The notes: generated from the letters alone by a model not told the origin. Shown: positions 1-8,634, counted from the first letter of the stretch. The stretch is DNA of 64,000 bases from Aureococcus anophagefferens (GCF_000186865.1 NW_008705568.1:217254-281253); one strand, 5' to 3'. Numbers and translations: made by a program.

Positions 1-297
1 GTCGACGCGCCACGACGTCCGCGACGCGTCGTAGGCCGCCGTCACGCCCTCGAAGGTCAGCGTCGTCGCGACGTGGGGCTCGACGAGCTTGCCCGTCTCG
101 AGCCAGGGGTAGTCCGCGCCGGCGTGGCCGTGCGCGGCGCTGTATTTGTTCGTCGCGACGATGCTCGCCGCGGCCGCGTCGCCGAAGGCCAGGCGCTCCG
201 CGAGCGCGAGGAGCGCAGCCCGCGGGCGGGCGACGAAGCCCAGGGCGAGCAGGCCCAGCGCCGCGACGGCCAGCCCGCTGCGCGCGGGCCGCCCCAT
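1..297 (-). CDS. Secreted or membrane protein, N-terminal fragment cut by the window edge
   Basis: An open frame on the minus strand starts at ATG 297 and runs off the left edge after 99 codons with no stop. The first ~25 residues are hydrophobic (MGRPARSGLAVAALGLL...), as in a signal peptide or anchor. The rest is soluble-looking (…TNKYSAAHGHAGADYPWLE…). I do not recognise the family. It is divergent from the epimerase gene, with 68 bp between the two ATGs, so they probably share a promoter. Codon use matches the neighbouring genes, which supports it being real. Confidence 0.6.
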   Translation of the reverse strand, partial: MGRPARSGLAVAALGLLALGFVARPRAALLALAERLAFGDAAAASIVATNKYSAAHGHAGADYPWLETGKLVEPHVATTLTFEGVTAAYDASRTSWRVD

Positions 298-365
298 GCT
301 GACGGCCGCCAATTCGTGGGCTGCTCCGTGCGTTCAACATCCTGTGCTCTCATTGCCCACAAGTG
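298..365. promoter_or_regulatory. Short divergent intergenic region (shared promoter)
   Basis: These 68 bp separate two divergent ATGs. The stretch is less GC-rich than the coding DNA on either side. No TATA box is evident. The promoter role is inferred from position only. Confidence 0.35.
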
Positions 366-1511
366 ATGGCGCTTGCGATAGTGAGTCGCCGAGCCGGGCA
401 AAGCCAGATGATGCTCGTGGCTCGCCGAGCAGCAGCAACGCACCGCGGCCTCTCGACGGTCGCCGTCACGGGCGCCAGCGGCTACATCGGCTCCTACGTC
501 GTCGCGGAGCTGCTCGCGCGCGGCCACAGCGTGCGCGCCGCCGTGCGCGGCTGCGACGCGAACCCGGCCAAGGCGGCGCACCTGCTCGCGCTGCCCGGCG
601 GCGACCGCGTCACGTTGATCGACGGCGGCGACTTGTCCGTCGACGGGTCCTTCGACGAGGCCTTCGCCGGCGCCGACGCCGTCGTCCACACGGCCGCGAC
701 CGTCGTCGTCGGCGCGGACGCGGCCATCGCCGACGCGTCGATCGACGGCGTCAGGAACGTGCTCCGCAGCGTCGACAGGGCGCCCACGGTCCAGCGCTTC
801 ATCCACACGTCGTCCATCGCGGCCATCCAGCGCTACGACAAGGGCGCGGGCCACGTCTTCAGCGAGGCGGACTTTAACGACTGGTCGACGATCGAGAACG
901 GCGACGCGTACGGCTACGGCAAGACGCGGGGCGAGATCATCGCGCGGGCCCACTTCGCCGAGGGGGATCAATCGCGCAAGTTCGTGGCGCTGAACCCGGG
1001 CATCGTCGTCGGGCCCGTGATGACGAAGGCGCACACGAAGGCCTCTCCCCTCTTCGTCCGCGACCTCATCTACGGCAACGCCGTGCCCAACAGCGAGGGC
1101 GCGAACTTCGTCGACGTCCGCGACGTCGCGGCGGCCCACGCGACGGCGCTCGAGAAGGCGGAGGAGCTCGACGGCATGCGCTTCGTGCTCGTCAACGACC
1201 ACCCGTGCATGAACATCCTGGGCCTCGGCGCCGCGGCGGCGGCCTCGTTCCCGGACTACGACCTCCGCTCCGTGCCGCTGCTCCCGCCCTGGAAGCTGAG
1301 CCTGGCCATGGCCGCGAGCCACCTGCCCGTCGTCGGCAAGTACGCCATGACGGAATTCCAGCGCCTCCTCATGACGACGCCGATCCACTTCTCGAACACG
1401 CTCGCGAAGACCCACGTCCTCGACGCGGGCTTCATCCCCCTGAAGACGTCCCTCGAGGATGCCATCACCTCCATGGTCGCCCTCGGGATCACGCCTAAGA
1501 TGAAGAAGTAG
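366..1511 (+). CDS. NAD(P)-dependent epimerase/dehydratase, dihydroflavonol-reductase-like
   Basis: This is a 381-residue extended short-chain dehydrogenase. The Rossmann nucleotide-binding motif TGASGYIGS lies at about residues 36-44, and the catalytic YxxxK appears as YGYGKTRGE near residue 182. Such enzymes reduce or epimerise sugar-nucleotide, sterol or flavonoid-like substrates; the substrate cannot be told from sequence. About 30 residues rich in Arg and Ala precede the fold and could be an organelle-targeting peptide. ATG 366 is used because the codon before it is GTG. It is intronless and ends at 1511. Confidence 0.88.
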   Translation: MALAIVSRRAGQSQMMLVARRAAATHRGLSTVAVTGASGYIGSYVVAELLARGHSVRAAVRGCDANPAKAAHLLALPGGDRVTLIDGGDLSVDGSFDEAFAGADAVVHTAATVVVGADAAIADASIDGVRNVLRSVDRAPTVQRFIHTSSIAAIQRYDKGAGHVFSEADFNDWSTIENGDAYGYGKTRGEIIARAHFAEGDQSRKFVALNPGIVVGPVMTKAHTKASPLFVRDLIYGNAVPNSEGANFVDVRDVAAAHATALEKAEELDGMRFVLVNDHPCMNILGLGAAAAASFPDYDLRSVPLLPPWKLSLAMAASHLPVVGKYAMTEFQRLLMTTPIHFSNTLAKTHVLDAGFIPLKTSLEDAITSMVALGITPKMKK

Positions 1512-1708
1512 CGGGGTTGGGCCGAAGCGCTCCCTGCTTGCCGGAGCCGGCCCGTGCCAACTCACGTGAGTGGCCAAGGCCAAGTCCAAGGCCGACGCGA
1601 TACGTGCTCGGCTGCAACTTCGCGTTAACATGACGCTCGCCGATCGACGAGCTTGAACGAGCTGAGGTCCGCGCAAGAGCGTCGTCGTCGTCGTCGACGC
1701 GCGCGACG

Positions 1709-2854
1709 ATGCGCCGGCTGCTGCGGCTCGCCGCCGCGCTCCTGGTCGCCGTCGCCAGCGGCGACACCGCGCCGCCGCCGGAGGAGCCGGAGCCCATGGC
1801 GAGCTCCAACACGCTCGGCGGCGAGTTCATCGTCGCCGCCGCGGCGGCGCCGGAGCCCGACGCCGAGGAGGTCGACGCCGCGGGCGAGGCCGCGGCGGCC
1901 TTCGAGGCGCGGCGCGCCGCGCTCAGCGAGGCCATGGCGCCGCCCGACGACTACGACGCGTCGGGCGAGGACGACGCGGTTTTAGCGGAGATGATTCGCG
2001 AGCAGGAGGCCGCGGCCGCCGCGCAGGCGCGGGCCGACGCCGAGGCGGCGCGCGACGCGGAGACGGCGAAGGCCGCCGTCGCGGAGGCGGAGCGCGCCGA
2101 CGCCGCCGCCGCGGCCGCGGCCGCGCCCGAGCCCGAGCCCGCGGCGGACGCGCCGAAGCGGCCGGCGACCGCGTCGCGCGCGAACGCCAACTTCCGAACA
2201 CAGACGGAAGAGATCCGCCACGAGCGGCGCAGCGACCTGCCGCCGGCGACGGCGGACCGCCGCGCGCCGGAGCGGAAGCCCGGCGCGCCGCCCATCGCCG
2301 AGGGCGACACGATGGCGCGCCTGGAGGACCTGCTGGCCCGGGGCCAGGCCGACGCCGCCGCCGAGGCCGCGGCGCTCGAGGCCCAGAAGGCGCGGCGGAA
2401 GAACGACCCGGCCTACGAGGCGCGGCGCGCCCAGGCCTGGGGCGAGCTGAGCCCCTGGGAGCGGCGCCGCTGCGACGACGAGGTCGACCGCGTGCGGAAA
2501 TTGGCGGACCGGGGCCACTACGCGGTCCTGGGGCTCCGGCGGTCGGCGCCGGCCGCGGCCGTCAAGCAGAAGTACCGCCAGAAGGCGCTCCTCGTCCACC
2601 CGGACAAGAACCCGAGCCCGGACGCGCAGCTCGCGTTCGACGCGCTCCGCGAGGCGCACGAGACGCTCGGCGACGAGGCCAAGCGGCGCGACTACGACCG
2701 CCGCATGAGGCGCAAGGCCGAGGTGCGGCGCCAGAGGATCGTCCGCGAGGTGCGCGCCATCGTCGAGACGGCCGCGGAGTACGTCGCCTACCGGTCCCGC
2801 GACGCGCCGAAGCTCTTCTACTCGGCGATGGCCGTCGCGTTCCTCCTCGTCTAA
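1709..2854 (+). CDS. DnaJ-domain protein with signal peptide (ER J-protein)
   Basis: This 381-residue protein begins with a signal sequence (MRRLLRLAAALLVAVASG). A long Ala/Glu-rich charged middle follows. The J domain is at about residues 270-335, with the HPD tripeptide in LLVHPDKNPSPDAQLAFDA, which stimulates Hsp70 ATPase activity. A short hydrophobic tail (KLFYSAMAVAFLLV) ends the protein. The combination suggests an ER-luminal or ER-membrane Hsp40. Its TAA stop (2852-2854) overlaps the TAG stop of the convergent glycosyltransferase gene, so each 3' UTR must lie inside the neighbour's coding sequence. Confidence 0.88.
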   Translation: MRRLLRLAAALLVAVASGDTAPPPEEPEPMASSNTLGGEFIVAAAAAPEPDAEEVDAAGEAAAAFEARRAALSEAMAPPDDYDASGEDDAVLAEMIREQEAAAAAQARADAEAARDAETAKAAVAEAERADAAAAAAAAPEPEPAADAPKRPATASRANANFRTQTEEIRHERRSDLPPATADRRAPERKPGAPPIAEGDTMARLEDLLARGQADAAAEAAALEAQKARRKNDPAYEARRAQAWGELSPWERRRCDDEVDRVRKLADRGHYAVLGLRRSAPAAAVKQKYRQKALLVHPDKNPSPDAQLAFDALREAHETLGDEAKRRDYDRRMRRKAEVRRQRIVREVRAIVETAAEYVAYRSRDAPKLFYSAMAVAFLLV

Positions 2855-3834
2855 GCGCGTCTCATCATCCCGGCGTGTGTCGCGTTGCGCCGGCGCCTCT
2901 GGACGGCGGCCTGGCAGTGGCGCGCCTCGGGCTTCGCGGCGCCGTGGGAGAGGCGGACGGCGTCCGTGCAGAGCTCGTAGGCGCAGAGGTGCGCGAGGTT
3001 GTGCTGCGCGTTGAAGACGCACGCGTCGACCTGCTCCGCGGGGAAGGGCGGCTCCGCGTCGGCGTAGAGGAAGTGGTAGAGGAAGCCCTGGACGCGCGCG
3101 TCGAACTTCGGGTGGTCGACGCGACGGAACGGGCCGAAGCCGCGGCCGTCCCAGCCCGACGCCTCGTCGACCGTCGCCGCGGACAGCGCGGCGAGCATGG
3201 CCGCGAGGCGCGCCGCGTCCGGCCGCGCGGCGACGAAGCCGCCGTTGACGCCCGAGCGCGAGCCGCGCGTCGTGAGCAGCGTGCCGGAGGCCGCGCAGTC
3301 GAAGACGCCGCGCGGCGGATCTCGCGCCGCCGTCTCGGACAGCCTCACGTCCGCGTCGAGGACGACGACGGCGTCGTAGCGGTCCAGCGCGAGGAACTGC
3401 AGCTTCGCGAACTCGCGCGCGCCGCAGCAGCCTCCCGATTCGACGGGGACGCCGGCGCTCAGGTTCGGCGGCACGATCCACGGCAGCGGGAACTCGATGA
3501 TCTCGACGCCGTAGTCCTTGTGGAGCCACTCCGGGAAGTCGTTCTCGCGGTCCGCCGCGGGCGGCACGGCCCAGACGTAGTCGAAGCCGTCCCGGCGCGC
3601 CGCCTCGCCGTTGACGCGCACCGTCGTCTCCAGGCGCGGCGTCCTGTGGAGCGGGCCGTGGCAGTCGAAGAAGACGACGACGGCCGCGCGCTCGGACGCG
3701 CCCGCGGGGCACGTCGCGACGTCGAGGCACGGCGCCGGCCGGCCCGCGCGCGTGCACCGCACGTGGGCCAGCGGGTGCTCGGGCTCGCAGCGCAGGGTCG
3801 ACGCCCACGCGACCAGGAGCAGGCGGCGCCGCAT
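2851..3834 (-). CDS. GT8-like (glycogenin-type) glycosyltransferase, secretory
   Basis: This 327-residue protein has a short N-terminal hydrophobic signal (MRRRLLLVAWAS). The mid-protein segment DRYDAVVVLDADVRLSE is a nucleotide-sugar-binding DxD-type motif following a hydrophobic strand, as in GT8 enzymes. Downstream, SGVNGGFVAARPD matches the conserved 'NxGxxxxxP' region of glycogenin and galactinol synthase-like proteins. Many Cys residues suit a lumenal enzyme. The start at 3834 is the ATG just before the signal peptide; the frame is open further upstream but only through a 60-bp tandem repeat. The donor sugar and acceptor are unknown. Confidence 0.75.
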   Translation of the reverse strand: MRRRLLLVAWASTLRCEPEHPLAHVRCTRAGRPAPCLDVATCPAGASERAAVVVFFDCHGPLHRTPRLETTVRVNGEAARRDGFDYVWAVPPAADRENDFPEWLHKDYGVEIIEFPLPWIVPPNLSAGVPVESGGCCGAREFAKLQFLALDRYDAVVVLDADVRLSETAARDPPRGVFDCAASGTLLTTRGSRSGVNGGFVAARPDAARLAAMLAALSAATVDEASGWDGRGFGPFRRVDHPKFDARVQGFLYHFLYADAEPPFPAEQVDACVFNAQHNLAHLCAYELCTDAVRLSHGAAKPEARHCQAAVQRRRRNATHAGMMRRA

Positions 3835-3843
3835 GACACGCGC

Positions 3844-4020
3844 GGCTGCCCGCGAGCTGCGCAAGACTGTCCGAGAGATTACGAAGATCGAGCTGCGGAG
3901 CGCGAGGCTGCCCGCGAGCTGCCTAAGGCTGTGCGCGAGCTTTTCTGCCCGCGGGCGATGCGCAGGGCTGCCCGCGAGCTGCGCAAGGCTGTGCGCGAGC
4001 CACGAGGCTGCCCAAAAGCA
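3844..4020. repeat. About 60-bp tandem repeat, three copies, upstream of the GT8 gene
   Basis: Copies of a unit beginning GGCTGCCCGCGAGCTGCSYA start at about 3844, 3906 and 3966, a period of about 60 bp, with a partial fourth near 4005. The repeat fills the gap between the start of the GT8-like gene (3834) and the end of the ankyrin gene (4068). It is probably promoter or 5' UTR sequence. Confidence 0.7.
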
Positions 4021-4067
4021 GCTAGCCGCCCATCGCACGACGCTTTCAAAACTTCAACAAACCAAGT

Positions 4068-5302
4068 TTACGTGCCCGCTTTCGCATCGCGCTTCGCGTC
4101 GTCCCGCGGCGCCGCCTTGGACTCGTCCTCTTGCCGCTCGCGCTTCGCCTCGGCCCGCCCGCGCTTCGCCTCGCGCGCGGCCTTGCCGCGCGCGGCGACC
4201 TTGCGCGCGGCCTCGGACGGCGGCACGGCGGGCGCGCGGGGGATCGGCGGCCGTTCGGCGCCGCCGAACCAGGACGCGTCGTCGTAGGTGTCGGGGGACT
4301 CCTCGTCCGGCGGCATGGGCGTCGTGATGCGGCCGTGCTCGTCCTTGTTGAGCCACCAGAACTGGGACGGCTTGCCGTCCTTCGGCGCGGACGCGGCCGG
4401 CGGGAGCTTCACGGGCGGCGGCGTCGGCGGCGGCACGTCGGGGAGGAGCGCCAGGATCTTCGGGTAGTCGACCTCGTTCTTGCGGACGAGGTCGTCGGGC
4501 AGCGTGACGTCGAGCGCCGCGCACCACTCGTCCGTCAGCTCGCGCTCGCGGATCGCGGCCATGCGCGGCGTCTGCGCGAGGTCGTTGAGCGCGTCCGTGT
4601 TCGCGCCGTGGCTCAGCAGCACCTCCATGGCGGCGACGGCCTTGACGACGGCGCAGACGTGGAGCGCCGTCGACCCGCTGTCGTCGACGTCGTCGACGCG
4701 CGCGCCGTGGACCGCCTCGCCCGCCGCGAGCTCCAGGAGCAGCTCGCAGCAGGCCGCCTGGTCGTTGGCCGCCGCCGTGTGGAGCGCGCCCGTCAGGCGC
4801 GGCGACGCGCCTGGCAGGAAAAGAGTGCGAAATTCCCAACTTTGGAGACTGATATCTCGGTCAGTTTCCACTCGTTTCGGCTAATTTTTGGACGAGCGAT
4901 CATCTCTCGGAGCGCTCTCGAAGCGTGGATGTTTTTCCCGAAACGGCTGCGCACGAAACACTGATATTGAAGCGAACTTGAATCACTCTTTTCCTGCCCT
5001 GGCGACGCGCCGCGGGACACGAGCTCGCGGACGAGGCCCAAATCGCACGGCCGCCGCGGGCCCTCCTTGACGCCGGGGTAGGGCGTCGGCCCGCCGCCGA
5101 CGCAGGCGTCGTTGAGCCAGCCGTTGAGGCGGTCGCTCGCGTAGCCCTCGTAGCAGTTCTCCGGCACGACGGCCTCGTCGTCGGGCTCGACGAAGTCGTC
5201 GGGGGGCGCCGTGTCCTCGAAGGCGCCGGCGGCGCGCCGCCGGCCCTCGGCGCGCGCCGCGGCGCTGCCGGCGGGCGACGGCGGCGGCGGCGGCGTGTTC
5301 AT
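4068..5302 (-). CDS. Ankyrin-repeat protein, split by an introner
   Basis: Exons are 5302..5011 and 4810..4068, giving 344 residues. The N-terminus is Pro/Ala-rich. Ankyrin-type repeats lie at about residues 85-190 (…TGALHTAAANDQAACCELLL…, …DSGSTALHVCAVVKAVAAME…, LLSHGANTDALND). The C-terminus is Lys/Arg/Glu-rich and charged. Ankyrin repeats bind other proteins; the partner is unknown. Splicing out the introner with one copy of its target duplication joins …ELVSRGASP to RLTGALHTAA… in frame and restores a continuous repeat. The start is the ATG at 5302, before a Pro-rich run. The gene is divergent from the HAD phosphatase gene. Confidence 0.82.
4811..5010 (-). mobile_element. Introner IE1 (family A), 200-bp intron in the ankyrin gene
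   Basis: The termini are inverted repeats (GGCAGGAAAAGAGTG on both sides). They are flanked by an 11-bp direct repeat, GGCGACGCGCC, at 4801-4811 and 5001-5011. On the transcript strand the donor is GC within the upstream duplication and the acceptor is CCAG at the element end. Element orientation is F (ATTCAA-side first). Phase 1. Confidence 0.95.
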
Positions 5303-5603
5303 CGACGCGCGGGCACCGGACGCATCAGGGATGGGCTGCCCATCGTGGATGGAACCCCAGGGGCTGATCTTTCGTTCAACAAATCCAACCATCGATGCCT
5401 GGGCGCAACGAGATTAATCTCCTCTTGTAAAAACGTCGCCTCGGGAGGAACGCCGCGCGGCGCCGCTCGCGCCGCCGCCGCCGTAGCTCCCGCACTACCG
5501 CACTACCGCCCGACCGCCGCGCGGCGCCTACCGGCCGCGCGGCCCCGTGGGAAAGCTGGAGCGGCTGGCCATCCAGTACGAGGTCCGCCAGCCGGCCCGG
5601 GTC
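5303..5603. promoter_or_regulatory. Divergent intergenic region, ankyrin and HAD genes
   Basis: About 300 bp separate the two ATGs. It contains a lower-GC stretch around 5340-5440, then returns to high GC. The frame of the HAD gene stays open back to about 5547 but has no ATG there. No defined element was recognised. Confidence 0.35.
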
Positions 5604-6296
5604 ATGGCGGCGCTCGTGACCCCCGACGCCGAGGCGGCGGGCGCGACGCCGCCGCTGGACGCCCTGCGCGCCGCGTCGCCGCGGGACCCGCCCGGGGCCG
5701 CGGCCGCGGCGTCGACGCCCGCGGCGCCGCGCGGCGCCTCGGCGCCGCGGCGCGTCGTCGCGCCGGAGAGGCTCAAGTGCGTCATCTTCGACTTCGACAG
5801 CACGCTGTCGACGCCCCAGTTCCTCGAGCGCTTCGGCAAGTGGGCCATCGCCGACAAGCCCATGCTCTGCCAGTCCATGACGGACGCGGAGGTCTGGGCG
5901 AATTTGGGCGGCGCCGAGCGCGTCGCGACGCTCAAGGCCATGCTCGACCGGCTCCGCGACGACGGCCTGGAGCTCTACGTGCTGAGCCTGGGCTTCGCGA
6001 CGGCCATCCGCCACCACCTCGGCGTCGTCGGGCTGAACGGCTACTTCGGCGAGGGCCGCGTCATCGGCCAGGACACGCCGGCGTTCCAGCGCTGCAAGTA
6101 CGTCAAGGCGGCCCTCATCGAGGAGCTCATGCAGCACAACGAGTGGCACCCCAACGTCGTCCTCTTCGTCGACGACTCGGCGAAGAACATCGGCGAGGCC
6201 GACCGCCGCGGCACGTGCGACACGTTCCGCGTGGCCAAGGAGGGCCTCGACGCGGCGGACTGCGGCCGCATCCTCGAGCGCGCCAAGCGACGATAG
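5604..6296 (+). CDS. HAD-superfamily phosphatase-like protein
   Basis: This is a 230-residue protein from ATG 5604. HAD motif I is CVIFDFDSTLSTP near residue 60, with the nucleophile Asp and the general acid/base Asp two residues on. Motif II is YVLSLGFATAI, the motif III Lys is in CKYVKAALIEE, and motif IV is VVLFVDDSAKNI, carrying the Mg-binding acidic pair. All four catalytic motifs are therefore present and the enzyme is likely an active phosphohydrolase; the substrate is unknown. The first ~55 residues are Ala/Pro-rich and low in complexity. The frame is open upstream of the ATG, so an upstream exon is possible. Confidence 0.8.
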   Translation: MAALVTPDAEAAGATPPLDALRAASPRDPPGAAAAASTPAAPRGASAPRRVVAPERLKCVIFDFDSTLSTPQFLERFGKWAIADKPMLCQSMTDAEVWANLGGAERVATLKAMLDRLRDDGLELYVLSLGFATAIRHHLGVVGLNGYFGEGRVIGQDTPAFQRCKYVKAALIEELMQHNEWHPNVVLFVDDSAKNIGEADRRGTCDTFRVAKEGLDAADCGRILERAKRR

Positions 6297-6397
6297 GACC
6301 CCCCCGCGCGCTACCCAACCCGAAGCCCCGGGTATCGAGCGCCCCCGTCCACGTGTATACAGAGATCGACGGCGAGTCGCCGGTTACGAACGGCCGC

Positions 6398-6709
6398 CTA
6401 GCGCTGGCTGAACTCCGCCGACGACTTCTCGTACGCCATGCCGACGCCCGTGCCCGCGCCGAAGGTCGACATGGCCAGTCGGTACCTGCGCGCGTTTCGA
6501 GGCTTCAGAAGAGGGGAAAGAGCGAGCGTTCGAAGCGCGCGCGACGACGGCGAGCGGGCGCCGGCCGCGCGCGCGTAGCCGCGGGTGAAGACGAAGGACG
6601 CGCAGAGCCCGATGACGAAACCGGTGCCGGCGTTGATGGCGACGCGCTCGAGGAGCTTGTCCCACTTTTGAGAAATAACGAGCTCGCTGGGGATCTTCGT
6701 GTCCGTCAT
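6398..6709 (-). CDS. MIC10: MICOS complex subunit MIC10
   Basis: The N-terminus (SELVISQKWDKLLERVAI) matches the MIC10 family signature. It is followed by a glycine-motif transmembrane helix (NAGTGFVIGLCASFVF) and a second one (FGAGTGVGMAY). MIC10 oligomers bend the mitochondrial inner membrane at crista junctions. As an unspliced frame the protein has about 29 extra Arg/Ala/Ser-rich residues exactly in the short loop between the helices. I infer an 87-nt GC-AG intron (6486..6572), giving exons 6709..6573 and 6485..6398 and a 74-residue protein of normal family length. The gene is divergent from the Pho88 gene. Confidence 0.78.
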   Translation of the reverse strand: MTDTKIPSELVISQKWDKLLERVAINAGTGFVIGLCASFVFTRGYARAAGARSPSSRALRTLALSPLLKPRNARRYRLAMSTFGAGTGVGMAYEKSSAEFSQR

Positions 6710-7221
6710 GGTGGCCGAAGCGACCGCCTATGAATTGCGCGGGCGTCGTTCCGCTGCGCCCGCGTCCCGAGCGCCGGACCCGGCGGCGCGCTGGAGGCCC
6801 GGGGCGGTCCGAGAGGCGCGCGAGCTGCACGGCAAGCGTTGGGGGCACAAGTGGAGGGCGGCGGCGAGCTCTCGGCCGATCGTGCCGCAGCGGTGCCGCA
6901 TCGCAAAAGTCCGCGTCGACGCCCTCGTCCCTCGCCACAGTGCGCGCCAGCGTCCGCAGACAGCCTCGCGCCGGCGCCTGCACGGCTCCGCAGCGCAGAG
7001 AGCGACCGGAACCGTCGCGGTCGCCGCGCAGCCTTCAGCGGCGGCGCCGGCGCGGCTCCGCAGCCTCCACAGCGCGAGAGCCGCCCGCGGGCGCCGCGCG
7101 CCAGCCGCGCGCGCGCGCCTGCACCGCCGCGCGCGCGCGCCGACGCCGTCGCTCATTTGCGCGCGCGCCGCGCCGATGCCGCCGCTGACCCGCGCGCGCA
7201 GGTCGCGCGCGCTCGACCACG
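6710..7221. promoter_or_regulatory. 512-bp divergent intergenic region between MIC10 and Pho88 genes
   Basis: No convincing coding sequence was found: the frames here lack family motifs. The second half is rich in GCGC runs. It probably contains both promoters. It has no tRNA-like or hairpin element that I could recognise. Confidence 0.4.
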
Positions 7222-7809
7222 ATGGCCGGAGACGCGCCGCCGGCGCCGGAGCTCTCGCCGAAGATGCTCGTCGTGCCGTGCCTCATGATGGCCGTCAAGT
7301 TCCTCAAGCTCGACTTCGCGCCCTACGTCGAGCAGCTGCGCATCGGCTTCGGCTGCGCGTGCGCTCTGACGCTCGGCGTCCACTTCCTCGTCAAGTCGAT
7401 CGCCGCGGGCAAGGCGGACGCGACGGAGATCACGGTGACGACGACGAACCCCATGAAGCCCGGCGAGAAGGAGACCAAGACCTGGACCATCTGCAACTAC
7501 GACCAGGCCGAGGCCCTCAAGAAGGTCAAGAGCGGCCTCGTGAGCGTGTGCATGGTGAGCGCGATGCACTACAAGTGGGGCAGCCCCATGCCCCTCCTCT
7601 TCCAGTGCATCATGCAGCCCATGAACCTGCTCGACGACCCCCTCGTCCAGATCCACCTCCTCGGCAAGAAGCCCGAGGGCAAGCTCGAGCGGCCCTTCAA
7701 GGCGCCGCCGAACCCGCTCGCGGACCTCCTCGGCGGCGACAAGGCCGCCGACGACGACAAGGCCGTCGCGCGCAAGCCCAAGGCGGGCAACCCGAAGAAG
7801 AAGGACTGA
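7222..7809 (+). CDS. Pho88/SND3 family protein (SRP-independent ER targeting)
   Basis: This 195-residue protein has two hydrophobic segments (about residues 15-45 and 100-130). The highly diagnostic C-terminal block VQIHLLGKKPEGKLERPFKA aligns with the conserved 'VKIHLFGK..G.LKRPFKAP' of yeast Pho88/Snd3. It ends in a Lys-rich tail (KPKAGNPKKKD). The family acts in the SND route that inserts membrane proteins into the ER independently of SRP. ATG 7222 gives full family length. It is intronless. Confidence 0.85.
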   Translation: MAGDAPPAPELSPKMLVVPCLMMAVKFLKLDFAPYVEQLRIGFGCACALTLGVHFLVKSIAAGKADATEITVTTTNPMKPGEKETKTWTICNYDQAEALKKVKSGLVSVCMVSAMHYKWGSPMPLLFQCIMQPMNLLDDPLVQIHLLGKKPEGKLERPFKAPPNPLADLLGGDKAADDDKAVARKPKAGNPKKKD

Positions 7810-7860
7810 GCGGCGTGCTCGCGAAGCCCGGGAGGCCGGCGTAACTTCTCGGGTAACACG

Positions 7861-8634
7861 ATGGAGTTGAACCGATATTTGAAGCGCGCTCGGACGTGCG
7901 CTCGGAAGGAAATTATGTGCGACGCGTACCTGTCGTCGAACCTCGCAATCATGCCCGAGGACGCAATCGCAGCAATTCTCGAGTTCGCGTCGGGCCGCGA
8001 CCTCGCGGCGATACAAGCAGTTGGTTCCAAGGCCATCCACCGGCTCGTCGACGACGGCGCCAGACGACGGCTCGACGCGCTCGCCGGTGATGTAGCATCC
8101 AACGAATGGGTACCCAACGACGCGCTGGCGCAGCTCGAGGAGCACGAGCCGCGGTGCTGGGCACCGGCGGACGCGCTGGCGCAGCTCGAGGAGCACGAGC
8201 CGCGGTGCTGGGCACCGGCGGACGCGGCGGCGCTGCGGCGCTGCTGCGAGCGCGCGCGGAGCGGCGACTGGATCGCGCTCGACGGTTTTGTGCGCTACGC
8301 GAGCGACGACTTCGCGTGCGGGCGCATCATGGGCAAGCACCTGCGCCTCTTCAGCCGCCCGTCCGGCGCCGTGCTCGCGTCGTCGTCGTCGCGGGCGCTC
8401 TACGTCGCCGACGCGTCCCTCGAGCTCGAGGGCGTCGTCGTCGAGGGCGCGATCCGCGCGCACGGGAGCGACGTGCTCCTCGTCGACTGCCGCGTCCGCA
8501 CGCTCCGCGGTACGTCGTCGAGCCTGTTCCAGCTCGCGCGCTGCGAGGTCGACGGCGTCGGCTCGTCCCGCTGGGAACGCGGCGACGACCGCCGCTCCTG
8601 GCGCCGCTCCCGCCGGAGACGGCGCGCCCCCTAG
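7861..8634 (+). CDS. F-box-like protein with a recent 17-residue duplication
   Basis: This is a 257-residue protein. Residues about 30-70 (MPEDAIAAILEFASGRDLAA…) resemble an F-box-type helical motif. Two identical 17-residue units (DALAQLEEHEPRCWAPA) follow at about residues 87-120, encoded by a perfect 51-bp tandem duplication. The C-terminal half has hydrophobic repeats (…LELEGVVVEGAIRAHGSDV…) suggestive of beta-helix turns, then a short Arg-rich end. Its role as a ubiquitin-ligase adaptor is only inferred. The start lies 51 bp after the Pho88 stop. The TAG stop (8632-8634) overlaps the stop of the convergent ALKBH8-like gene. Confidence 0.6.
   Translation: MELNRYLKRARTCARKEIMCDAYLSSNLAIMPEDAIAAILEFASGRDLAAIQAVGSKAIHRLVDDGARRRLDALAGDVASNEWVPNDALAQLEEHEPRCWAPADALAQLEEHEPRCWAPADAAALRRCCERARSGDWIALDGFVRYASDDFACGRIMGKHLRLFSRPSGAVLASSSSRALYVADASLELEGVVVEGAIRAHGSDVLLVDCRVRTLRGTSSSLFQLARCEVDGVGSSRWERGDDRRSWRRSRRRRRAP
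8119..8220 (+). repeat. Perfect 51-bp tandem duplication inside the F-box-like gene
   Basis: Positions 8119-8169 and 8170-8220 are identical over all 51 bp and keep the reading frame, adding 17 residues. The absence of any mismatch points to a recent duplication, or to an assembly artefact. Confidence 0.9.

Noticed and set aside
1982..3808. 608-residue minus-strand frame across the DnaJ and GT8-like genes
   Set aside because: It reads through both recognised genes in the wrong frame and shows only Arg/Ala low complexity.
4811..5010. Reading the repeated ~190-bp elements as ordinary MITEs in intergenic DNA
   Set aside because: All fourteen lie inside genes, and their removal restores coding frames, so they are best described as introners. 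No transposase gene was found in the window.
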